Positions 1 through 7,446 of a stretch of DNA of 15,983 nucleotides are shown here, in pieces. This stretch comes from Hamiltosporidium magnivora (lineage: Eukaryota; Microsporidia; Dubosqiidae). Position 1 is the stretch's first letter. The number at the start of each line of letters is the position of its first letter. A program made the translations under genes and the position numbers. The stretch is from the NCBI GenBank assembly GCA_004325065.1, contig PITI01000249.1, positions 1 to 15,983 on the forward strand. Direction: 5' to 3'. The notes under the pieces were generated by a model. The model ran no database searches. It had not been told where the DNA came from and saw only the letters and a list, made by a program, of their open reading frames with translations.

Positions 1-395
1 CAAAGCCTTTCATCTACCAGATGTGTAGAACCTAATTAATGAGCGAAGTGGTTGCCCGGAGTTCGAAAATGTCCGTTGCATGGGGTGTGATCGAAGGCCA
101 AAGCCATCCGGGCTCCCCCAAGACTATCCAGCATTCCCGCTTACTCTACACTTTCTGAACCCAATACACTTCTAGCTAAGATATATTTCAGAGATTTACA
201 TGGGGTCCTTCTAGACAGTGCAATGTCATACCAACAGGTATAACCTGATACTTAGTTCTCCCGGCTTTCAATGGTTCGTATTTTTATATCTCACAGGCGC
301 TAAGTCTTCTAACCCAAGTGATCAAGGCTAGGTTTCCATGCTTTTATATGATAGTTACCTATAAGTCCAACTACGGTCTCTGATCTGGTTACATA
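1..395. other. GC-rich island, possible structural RNA or subtelomeric element
   Basis: By my count about 46% of the first 240 bases are G or C, against a much more AT-rich remainder. The contrast ends at an A-rich tract near 395-420. Every frame is broken by stops, so it is not a protein gene. Short hairpins are visible, for example ATACC/GGTAT with a four-base loop around 220-235. In AT-rich microsporidian genomes such islands are usually rRNA or other structural RNA. Read on the minus strand, short stretches (about 180-232, 291-325 and 340-375) loosely resemble the order of large-subunit rRNA domains V-VI. However, the near-invariant sarcin-ricin and peptidyl-transferase sequences are absent, so it is not an intact rRNA. 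A decayed rRNA copy, a divergent noncoding RNA or a subtelomeric repeat all remain possible. It continues off the left edge. Confidence 0.35.
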
Positions 396-742
396 AAAAA
401 CTAAAAAAAAATTTAAAAAAAGTTTCCGCATTTCGTAAATCTTCTCCTCCTCTACAAACTGCCATGAAACAACCGAAGATTTAGTGTGGTTTATTACCAA
501 CAGAGATCTAAACAATGATCTTCACACCAGTTTCACACACATATTGCCAAGCAGAAAGTTTTTTATCTGGTTGTCTTTTCTCCATCATCTTTCTATAAAT
601 ATAAAAAAAATTCATCTTAATATATAAGACATCATCTATAACATTTTTGATTATTTCCTTCCTAATTTTTACAAGAAAAATTTTTTATTAGAAAATATTA
701 AACATCAATCTATAACATTTCCCTTTCCCCCTCATTTTTACA
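396..742. other. AT-rich leader region upstream of NOC4
   Basis: The stretch has A/T homopolymer tracts (about 395-420 and 600-700) and no credible gene. A 68-codon minus-strand open frame (309-515) straddles the GC-rich island and the A-rich tract and has no recognisable features. The last 27 bases carry the C-rich motif listed separately as the probable NOC4 promoter element. Confidence 0.5.
716..732 (+). promoter_or_regulatory. C-rich start-proximal motif upstream of NOC4
   Basis: CATTTCCCTTTCCCCCT lies 10 to 27 bases before the NOC4 ATG, and C runs are very rare in this AT-rich spacer. Microsporidian genes are known to carry CCC-like (or GGG-like) motifs immediately upstream of the start codon, thought to direct transcription initiation with very short 5' leaders. 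The same octamer CATTTCCC recurs before the ATG at 7101. The role is inferred from position and composition only. Confidence 0.45.
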
Positions 743-1534
743 ATGGAAATAGAATGTTTGTTAGAAAATCTAAAGGAAAAAAATTTCGAAGAAAAATTAT
801 CAATTTTAACAAAAATAACAGAAATATCAAAAAATACAGATTTAAATATTCTTGCTGAATACGAAATAGACAATATTTTATTACAAATATTTAAAGATTC
901 AAATACAACTCAACGTATAGATTTATATAAAATTTTAAATTCGCTATTTTTACTTGTAAATGATCCCACAATATTTCTAGAAATTATTAAAAAAGATTTT
1001 GTTTCAAATAATGATTCTTCTTTATATGCAGCAATGTCTCTTTACTTTCTAATGAGCACATATAATATAAATTATTCAGAATTTTATAAATTATTTTACC
1101 AAATTATTTCTCCAACTACAATTAAAAAAGATATTGAAACTGTTTTATGTTTCGTTAAAACTATTCTTTCAACTTCCATTCCTACTTTGAAATGTGTACA
1201 AGCTTACATCAAAAAACTTTGTAGTTTATGTCTTTTACTACCTACATCAGATACAATCAGTATTCTTCATACTGTATATGTTATAATGCGTATACATCCT
1301 ATTACTTTAAAAATGTGTTTATCAGAATCAATAGATAATAAATTATTGTACTGTTTAGATATTTCATTTGATACATTTCAACCTTATTTATTTGAATTTG
1401 ATATTTTGTATTTTTCTATTCCACCAGTAAAAAAGATTATTTCAATAATAAGAAACGAGTGTAGAAAAAAGACAAAAAAGTATGAAATTGAATTTCTTTT
1501 AAATGAAAAGTGTCCTTACAGTATAAATATATAA
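743..1534 (+). CDS. NOC4: Noc4-like nucleolar ribosome-assembly factor (CBF/Mak21 family)
   Basis: The 263-residue product matches the core of the CBF/Mak21 domain of Noc4. FYKLFYQIISP (114-124) corresponds to the family's FYxxLYxLLxP. A helical stretch then leads to QAYIKKLCSLCLLLP (153-167), the counterpart of the conserved AFIKRLARLxLxxP block. VYVIMRIHP (178-186) matches the conserved helix ending in HP. YLFEFDILYFSIPPVKKI (215-232) stands for the LWEL...HYxPxV motif, and YEIEFLL (247-253) for the closing YxLEDFL. In yeast Noc4 pairs with Nop14 in the nucleolus and is needed for 40S subunit maturation. Yeast Noc4 is about twice as long, so the N-terminal half is mostly missing here, in line with microsporidian protein shortening. 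The ATG at 743 follows a C-rich promoter-like motif, and no in-frame upstream ATG looks better. Its stop codon lies inside an inverted repeat. Nop14 is not in the window. Confidence 0.82.
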   Translation: MEIECLLENLKEKNFEEKLSILTKITEISKNTDLNILAEYEIDNILLQIFKDSNTTQRIDLYKILNSLFLLVNDPTIFLEIIKKDFVSNNDSSLYAAMSLYFLMSTYNINYSEFYKLFYQIISPTTIKKDIETVLCFVKTILSTSIPTLKCVQAYIKKLCSLCLLLPTSDTISILHTVYVIMRIHPITLKMCLSESIDNKLLYCLDISFDTFQPYLFEFDILYFSIPPVKKIISIIRNECRKKTKKYEIEFLLNEKCPYSINI

Positions 1535-1623
1535 GTTTTTATTAAATTAAATTTTAATAAAAAAAAAACAAAAATATTTTACTTATAGATTTATTTTTTT
1601 ATAAAAACTTATATATTTATACT
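1520..1623. repeat. 23-bp perfect inverted repeat at the NOC4 3' end
   Basis: Positions 1520-1542 and 1601-1623 are exact reverse complements (23 of 23), separated by 58 bases. The left arm includes the last four codons and the stop codon of NOC4. An AATAAA polyadenylation-type signal (1556-1561) lies in the loop. In RNA this would form a very stable AU stem just after the stop codon. It may act in 3' end formation between NOC4 and the convergent small gene downstream. Confidence 0.75.
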
Positions 1624-1682
1624 AAAAACTCTCTATAGTAGGGTAAATATTTATGTTTTTTTTTATTAAAATTTAATTTAAT
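1541..1682. repeat. Second, interleaved inverted repeat in the NOC4 3' flank
   Basis: Positions 1541-1570 and 1654-1682 are reverse complements except for one base in the A/T run. Weaker pairing extends inward to about 1587 and 1632. Its loop contains the right arm (1601-1623) of the 23-bp repeat, so the two pairings cross and could form a pseudoknot or be mutually exclusive. Much of the sequence is A/T runs, but the non-homopolymer parts of the arms also match. Confidence 0.6.
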
Positions 1683-1755
1683 TAATATATTCTATACAAG
1701 GTATGTAATAGAAATAAAAAAAAATAATTTATTTTATTTATTTAAATATTCACAT

Positions 1756-1965
1756 TTATTCACAATTCTTTTCGTTTAATATTTCATATATTTTTCTATA
1801 CTTGTTATTTCGTTTATTTTTTTCTTTTTCATATTCCATTAAATAAGTATGTCTTTCATTTTCTAATTCTTCTAAAATTTTTGATATTTCTAAATTTGAT
1901 GTCTTTAATTCTTCTTCTATTTCATAAATACTGTTTAATATTTTTTCTTTCAAATTTAAAATCAT
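1756..1965 (-). CDS. Small coiled-coil protein, function unknown
   Basis: The frame encodes 69 residues, highly charged (Glu/Lys-rich), with a heptad-like helical pattern through most of its length: ILNSIYEIEEELK (9-21), ISKILEELENER (27-38) and a basic stretch KEKNKRNNKYRK (47-58). This composition suits a coiled coil and is unlike the Phe/Tyr/Asn-rich false frames of the surrounding AT-rich DNA. I do not recognise the family. Proteins this small with one coiled coil occur among kinetochore, prefoldin-like and vesicle-tether subunits, but nothing specific points to any of them. It converges on NOC4, with 221 bases between stop codons that hold the inverted repeats. The ATG is preceded by a T run and no C- or G-rich motif, which leaves some doubt that it is expressed. 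Confidence 0.5.
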   Translation of the reverse strand: MILNLKEKILNSIYEIEEELKTSNLEISKILEELENERHTYLMEYEKEKNKRNNKYRKIYEILNEKNCE

Positions 1966-3236
1966 GCAAAAAATTTATCTTTAATTTTTTATAAAATAAA
2001 TTTTTATCTAATTTTTTTATTTTTAGACATTTCATTGTAAGTTTTAACAATTAAAAGTAAACAAATTTCTGACAAATTTGGTATTTTAAAATTAATTATA
2101 ATTAGAATAAAATATGACTAAATAGGATATATATTATAAAAGCTATTTTTTATTGTTTTAATATTCTATTTTTTTATGTATTTTGTATGTTCTTTTAATT
2201 AAATGTTTTAACAAACAAATTTACTAAAGAAAATATTTATATTAGCGATATAAAGGATTTAATTAAAATTATCAGATTGATACATAAGCTTTTGCAGGAA
2301 ATATTATTTTTCTGATTTGATGTAAATTAAACCGGTTTTTATATCTAATAATGTAAATGACTGATTCGGTATTCTTTTTTGGGAAATTAATTAATTTATA
2401 AATTTTGATGAATAATAAAATGATATTTTTATGTAGTGACTTTGAGAAAAGCTTCTTTAAAGCTATAAGACTAATTTACAGAGTGTTTTATGACAGTTAA
2501 AGTTTTAGGAAACCAGAACCATATTCTATATATATTTAAGCAAATATATTTTCAAAAATTAATGAAAAAGTTGCCGAAGTATTAGTTAGGTTTCCAATAA
2601 TATTTGAAGTGTATTAAGTTTGTAGTTTATGAATTTTATGGCTATTTTTTTGATTATATAAAAATTCATATTTTAAATAAATTAACAACTTGGTCTTTTC
2701 ATGAAAAACTATTGGTTTGGTTTTTATAATCAAATAAGAATGTTACTTATTTATTTATATATATTATGATATGTGCGATGTAATAAAAAGAGTAGAAGGT
2801 TCAAACATGCGTTATTCACAGGTTTGAAAGGATTTTGAAAAGCATTAAACGAGAAAATCTTAACAGGATAATATATAAAAGAATATCCAAATATTTTTTT
2901 TAATTGAACTTTTTAATCTTAATTGTTTCTATCTAAAAAAACGTCAAATATTTTGAATTAGAATAAACAACGAAAAAAAATATAAAATATAGAATTTATT
3001 AAAAAAAAATTGACAATTATTTATGTTTTTTGGGCCTATAGATTGATCTTGGATTAAAATGATATTATTTAAATTAAATTATCCAATTTAATTTAATGAA
3101 AAAATGCGGTTGCTCAATTACCATATAAAATAACACATAAAATTTAATTAATTAATTGAGTTTTGAACAAATGAATGAGTTTGTGATTAAAATGTTTGTT
3201 AAAAAAAGTATTTAAGGGATTCTGATTAAACAGGGT
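1966..3236. other. AT-rich spacer without a confident gene
   Basis: No intact gene is visible. Several open stretches share one plus-strand frame between about 2357 and 2830 (interrupted by stops). An adjacent open run of 35 codons at 2796-2903 is in a different frame. They could be remnants of an eroded gene, but runs of this length are expected by chance in DNA this size. A 12-bp perfect hairpin with loop ATCC lies at 3069-3096. Confidence 0.4.
3069..3096. repeat. 12-bp hairpin upstream of the acidic membrane protein gene
   Basis: TTAAATTAAATT (3069-3080) and AATTTAATTTAA (3085-3096) are exact reverse complements around a four-base loop, ATCC. It sits about 140 bases before the ATG at 3237. 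The arms are pure A/T, so a chance origin is quite possible. Confidence 0.45.
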
Positions 3237-5999
3237 ATGCAAAAAAAAGAATATATTGTATGGTTTTTTAGTGTCATATTTCTGTTATTTAATTGTTGTT
3301 TTATATATTGTGGAGTGATAAACGAACAGTTGAATACAGATACTTCTTTTTTAAGGTCGCCAGAGCTCGATTTGGCCACTTTACCTAGACAACATGGCTT
3401 TTCGAGTTCTACACCTGCACGACATGTCTCAAAAACTCCTGAATATTCGTATACTGATACACACGAAGCTGCTGTAAAGAGTCCTACAAAAAGTTGCAAG
3501 GCCAATTCTGCATTATTCGAAAAGGTTTTAAGAAAAAATCACGAACAAAAACATAAAAATGAAAATCAAATCCTTGATGAATCGGTAAATAATTCTGATG
3601 ATGATTCTAATGAATTTTACGATACTCTAAATTTTAGTTTTAGCGAATCTGAAGCGCTTAAAAACGAAAGTATGTTTGGTACCACTTCACTTCTTTCTGA
3701 TATAACAGAAGAAAATACATCCGATTTTTCACGTGTTGAAGATGCAAGTAAAGATGGATGCAATTCTATAATGAATGAGGGTAGTCTGAATGCATCTAAA
3801 GTTGATAAAAGTAAAGTTATATTTGAAAGATTCGAAGAACCCTTGAGTGAAGCATCGGCATCTCTTTCATCATATTCACCAGATACTTCCTATTCCCGTT
3901 CGAGAAATCCATCTTTTTCTGAAATTGAAACCTCGAAGAATGCTGGTGATGCTAATAATTTGAGAGTTAATCAAGAAAAAAATATATCTTATAAAATTTC
4001 AGACTCAGTATTAAAACAAAAAATCGATTGGGCCTTAGGAAATAATGAAATATCTGTACCAAATAGGAAAGAAGATGTTGATGAAGAAGATGATATAGGT
4101 ATTGAAACTGATTTGTCAAAAGAATGTCCGCTTCCAACAACGAACAATAGGATACGAAAAAATGAATACAAATGTAGAAACCCAAATGATAAAGAAAACA
4201 TATCCCATTGTACGAATACATCCGGTTCCGAAAGAGTTTCTTTTAGTAATTCAGAAACTTCGTTAATCTCGAGTGTTGATACAAATGCAGCTAGTAAAAA
4301 AGATTCTGGATTTTCCAAACATGAGCCTTTAGATCCAAATACGGGATCAAACGGAGCTGCAGAATCTGAAGAAAGAATCTCAGGCGAAAACAGTAGTAAA
4401 GATATTAAAATTGATATTAATCATAATAGTGAAGAATTTAACCACAATGCTCTGAGAGGGAATAGGGTTTTGAGTAGGAATGATGCCTCTGATGGTGATG
4501 TGTTTACGCGTGATGACAGTGCCTCTTTTGAAGGTTTAGAATATAAGAATTGTTTGTCCAAACCAGACAGTAACGGACGATATTCAATAACACAGGAAAC
4601 CGATTCTTATGAGAACCATGCTATAGTGGTTCATTCTCCACTGCCTCTTCCAAATTTTTCTTTGCATTCAGATGGTAGTAAATGTAAAAAGGATAAGTTT
4701 TTCGACTCAATGGGTATTGTAAGCTATTCTGAATCGCTTCTTGAAGAAAACCTTGAAGAGCCTTCTATAGATGAATGTCCTAATAATATTTTGGGCAATT
4801 CTTTGAATTCCGATGAGTTTAATAATGGGCATGATATGATTTCGGGCTCAGAAATGAATATTTCGTTGGATTCAATGATGGCATCCGACAACTTTCCCTC
4901 TGTTGGTGCCTCAGCCTCATATCGTTCCTCTGATGAAGAGTGTTCTGCTTCCAACCATGGAAATAAGACCGATGCTTACCAAGGTAATTTAAATGGTTTG
5001 CCTGTACAAGAATTAAGTGTACAAAACAGACCTGATTCAAAACAGAAATTGAAAAATTCAAACTTACCAGACATAATTATTTTACCCATTGAAGAAAATA
5101 ATTATGAAACAAGTGACTCAGCTTGTTTTTTAGAAAAAGAAAGGCAAAATGTATGCGATTTTAACCAAAATAATTCATTTCAATATTCAAGTGGCACTCT
5201 AGAGAGATCAAACCAGGTTTTAAAAAGAGAAGAGTTAAATAGTGCTCTATCAAAGGAATTTCCAACTCGGGAAAATAATATAGATGAAGCAATCTCAGGA
5301 ATAAACACCAATAATTTTTCGCTTGGTCTTACAGATACTTCTATACCCGTAGATACTGGTTCTTCTCATGGATTTTTGATGCCTGTACCCTCGGTAATAT
5401 CAACGAGTCTTACCATGGTAGACAATTCATTAATAATAGATGAAAATAGAGTTGAAGGTCGTATACACACGAGTGATTTTTTCACGCATGAGAATTATAT
5501 AAATGACCGAGAAGAAGAAGATACTAATGGAGTAAATCAGAACGGTAATAACAATTTATTTTCGCCTATCGAATTTATTGATGATTCGGTTCCTAACACG
5601 GTTCAAAGCCAAAGTTACATCTCTAATGACGAAGAATCGTTAAATGTGTTGCCAAACGATGCGGATTCTGATAACATGATTGTTCAATTACCAGATAATA
5701 TTTCAAGTAGAATTGTAGAGGGCAGTTCCAATTCTAGTGTCAATGACTTAATAACGCGTACTTCACAACATCAAGATGAAGTTCAGTCAGAACTAAATGC
5801 TGATTTAAGAGAAATTGCGATTCCAAAAATATCCGAAATTGATGGTCCCTCGCCCAAAGAAGAACCCCCTAATAAACCGAATGAATCGCCAAAAGGCGTT
5901 GAAAAACCACCCAAACGACGTAATCGTATTCTATTAACAATTGCAAGTATTATTTTTGTAGGATCTTTATCTGTTGGTATATTCTATTTGCTATACTAA
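3237..5999 (+). CDS. Large acidic Ser/Asn-rich membrane or secreted protein, family unknown
   Basis: The product has 920 residues. The N-terminus has Lys3-Lys4 followed by a hydrophobic core (about 8-25) that reads as a signal peptide or signal anchor, with a plausible cut near CFIYCG/VINEQ. Residues about 30-890 are rich in Ser, Asn, Asp and Glu, have few hydrophobic clusters and no obvious exact repeats, and should be largely disordered. A Pro/Lys/Glu-rich linker (about 860-893) leads to a basic RRNR and a C-terminal membrane helix (898-918), with only about two residues after it. The coding region is visibly richer in G and C than its flanks and stays open over 2.7 kb, so it is surely real. 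I recognise no family. It could be a parasite surface or spore-envelope protein, or a tail-anchored organelle protein. GGG immediately before the ATG (CAGGGTATG) fits the G-type start-proximal motif of microsporidia. An AATAAA-type signal lies about 40 bases past the stop. Confidence 0.88.
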   Translation: MQKKEYIVWFFSVIFLLFNCCFIYCGVINEQLNTDTSFLRSPELDLATLPRQHGFSSSTPARHVSKTPEYSYTDTHEAAVKSPTKSCKANSALFEKVLRKNHEQKHKNENQILDESVNNSDDDSNEFYDTLNFSFSESEALKNESMFGTTSLLSDITEENTSDFSRVEDASKDGCNSIMNEGSLNASKVDKSKVIFERFEEPLSEASASLSSYSPDTSYSRSRNPSFSEIETSKNAGDANNLRVNQEKNISYKISDSVLKQKIDWALGNNEISVPNRKEDVDEEDDIGIETDLSKECPLPTTNNRIRKNEYKCRNPNDKENISHCTNTSGSERVSFSNSETSLISSVDTNAASKKDSGFSKHEPLDPNTGSNGAAESEERISGENSSKDIKIDINHNSEEFNHNALRGNRVLSRNDASDGDVFTRDDSASFEGLEYKNCLSKPDSNGRYSITQETDSYENHAIVVHSPLPLPNFSLHSDGSKCKKDKFFDSMGIVSYSESLLEENLEEPSIDECPNNILGNSLNSDEFNNGHDMISGSEMNISLDSMMASDNFPSVGASASYRSSDEECSASNHGNKTDAYQGNLNGLPVQELSVQNRPDSKQKLKNSNLPDIIILPIEENNYETSDSACFLEKERQNVCDFNQNNSFQYSSGTLERSNQVLKREELNSALSKEFPTRENNIDEAISGINTNNFSLGLTDTSIPVDTGSSHGFLMPVPSVISTSLTMVDNSLIIDENRVEGRIHTSDFFTHENYINDREEEDTNGVNQNGNNNLFSPIEFIDDSVPNTVQSQSYISNDEESLNVLPNDADSDNMIVQLPDNISSRIVEGSSNSSVNDLITRTSQHQDEVQSELNADLREIAIPKISEIDGPSPKEEPPNKPNESPKGVEKPPKRRNRILLTIASIIFVGSLSVGIFYLLY

Positions 6000-6783
6000 C
6001 CAAAATATACGAAATTCTAAAAGACTTAAAAAATTCGAAAATAAAACATTCCTATATTAATTTTTGCTGTTAACTCGTATTTAATGTATAAAATATATTT
6101 TTCTAAAAATATAATTTAATAATCTATAAAATTTTCAATTTATTTTGTAATCAAATCAATGTTGTGTATTAACCGATTCCAAAAGGTGTCTCCTATTTTA
6201 ATTTTATTTAATGTTAAATGTAAATTTTACGTCGCCAATTATTCCCAGTATGTTCAACTTTTATGATAAACATAAAGTTATCTACAAACAAAAAAAATAA
6301 TTTTCTTCACCACATTTCATTTCTAGATTTTATATATTCAGATTCAATACTATTTACCTTAACCATGAAATAATCATATCTTAAGACCATAATAAATCGA
6401 AAGTCCTACTTTTTTACCCAAAAGCTACATTAATATGAAATGAACTTCACTAAATTGAGCTAATCAACTGCTAATTAATTTACCAATGAGCGTTTTCAAG
6501 ATTTCTTAATAGATGATCTATATAGTTGATTATTATAGAATCATATGATTGTAAATAAATTGGCACAATATAACACAAATACTAATATTAATATATTTCT
6601 AAATGATGTAATCCTTGGTATTAAAAGTATAAAAATGATTTTACGCATGAGAAAAATTTACTTCGGGCTAAAAAAGGTGAATAACAGCCTCATTGTTTGT
6701 ATTAAATGAATAAAAAAAGAGATATTACAATTTAGTCTTTTTATTTTTGAACTTACATGCTTTCTGTAATTTGCCTAATTTTC

Positions 6784-6812
6784 AAACTAAACGCATTTAT
6801 TGTGTTTAGTTT
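6784..6812. repeat. 9-bp perfect hairpin
   Basis: AAACTAAAC and GTTTAGTTT are exact reverse complements separated by 11 bases. It is followed about 50 bases later by a second, slightly imperfect stem-loop. No gene ends or starts close enough to suggest a terminator role. Confidence 0.4.
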
Positions 6813-7081
6813 AAAAGGTATAATGCCTAACAAACAAAAAAAATAATTTTTAAGTTTATAGCGCTAAATCAACAAATATTGATTTATAGCATATTAACTG
6901 CATATTATACTTATTTTGTTTTTTTTAAATTATGAGACAAATGATTTGTGAAAACCCTTTTGGTGAAATCAATTATATATATACTACACATTAAACTCGT
7001 AGAAACGAACTTTCTTTTACATTCATAAGAAAAAAATGAAGGAAATAATTATAAACTTTATTATCTAAGCTATAGTCTTAG

Positions 7082-7089
7082 CATTTCCC
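7082..7089 (+). promoter_or_regulatory. CATTTCCC motif before the ATG at 7101
   Basis: The octamer is identical to the start of the C-rich motif upstream of NOC4 (716-723). It lies 11 bases before an ATG that opens a hydrophobic, signal-peptide-like frame. It resembles the start-proximal CCC motif described in microsporidia. One match to one other gene is thin support. Confidence 0.25.
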
Positions 7090-7100
7090 ATAAAAATTTT

Positions 7101-7446
7101 ATGTTCGTACCTAGTCTGTTACTCGTATATTTTTTAGTCTTTAATTTACAAATTATTACCTGCTTTGAGCAATTTACCAAACAAAAACTTAAGCTTTATT
7201 TATCTGCCTATTTCTCTTATTCTTTTATATTTACTTTCAATTTTTCCAAACACCAGCTTCGCGTTTTATGTTTACCCGTTCACTTTCCACCTATTTTTAT
7301 TTAATTCTGTCTTTTTTCTCAAAGAAATTTATTCAAATGAAGAATTTTCTTTGTCTGAAAAATCTGTTCTTTCAACTATATGCTATTGGTTGAGTTATTT
7401 ATTGTATAAATCCTCAGTTATTTTTATTAAAAATCTTTTAATTTAA
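7101..7446 (+). pseudogene. Possible frameshifted small membrane-protein gene
   Basis: An ATG at 7101 starts a frame (to 7304) whose first 22 residues, beginning MFVPSLLLVYFLVF, look like a signal peptide or membrane helix. The next frame is open without an ATG from 7138 to its stop at 7444-7446, about 102 codons. It encodes hydrophobic, multi-helix-like sequence: LSFIYLPISLILLYLLSIF, then FHLFLFNSVFFLKEIY, then a polar stretch EEFSLSEKS, then another hydrophobic run. A single indel between about 7140 and 7190 would join the two into one protein of roughly 115 residues. The plus strand here is T-rich, which lowers stop frequency and makes hydrophobic false frames likely, so this may be noncoding. 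I recognise no family. Confidence 0.25.

Larger units (their letters stand above)
6000..7100. other. AT-rich spacer with small hairpins
   Basis: No credible gene is visible. A 54-codon open frame at 6545-6709 (+) starts inside the 12-base palindrome AATCATATGATT (6539-6550) and is within chance expectation. Two hairpins lie close together: AAACTAAAC (6784-6792) pairs with GTTTAGTTT (6804-6812), and a slightly imperfect stem around ATCAA/TTGAT follows at about 6862-6890. A low-complexity 21-base segment, ACAAAC followed by an A run and TAATTTT, occurs twice (about 6284-6304 and 6830-6850). Confidence 0.4.

Noticed and set aside
1..560. Call of a large-subunit rRNA gene on the minus strand
   Set aside because: Several short ordered similarities to domains IV-VI can be picked out, but the sarcin-ricin loop and peptidyl-transferase core, which stay nearly invariant even in microsporidia, are not present. 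Comparable chance matches to domain I can be found on the plus strand. Kept only as an unidentified GC-rich island.
3967..5061. Several minus-strand open frames of 76-109 codons inside the acidic protein gene
   Set aside because: They are antisense shadows of a strongly biased Ser/Asp/Glu-rich coding frame, with overlapping competing frames and no features of their own.
6545..6709. 54-codon plus-strand open frame beginning at ATG 6545
   Set aside because: It is plausible in composition, but frames of this length are expected a few times by chance in the spacers of this window. It has no promoter motif and its start falls inside a palindrome.
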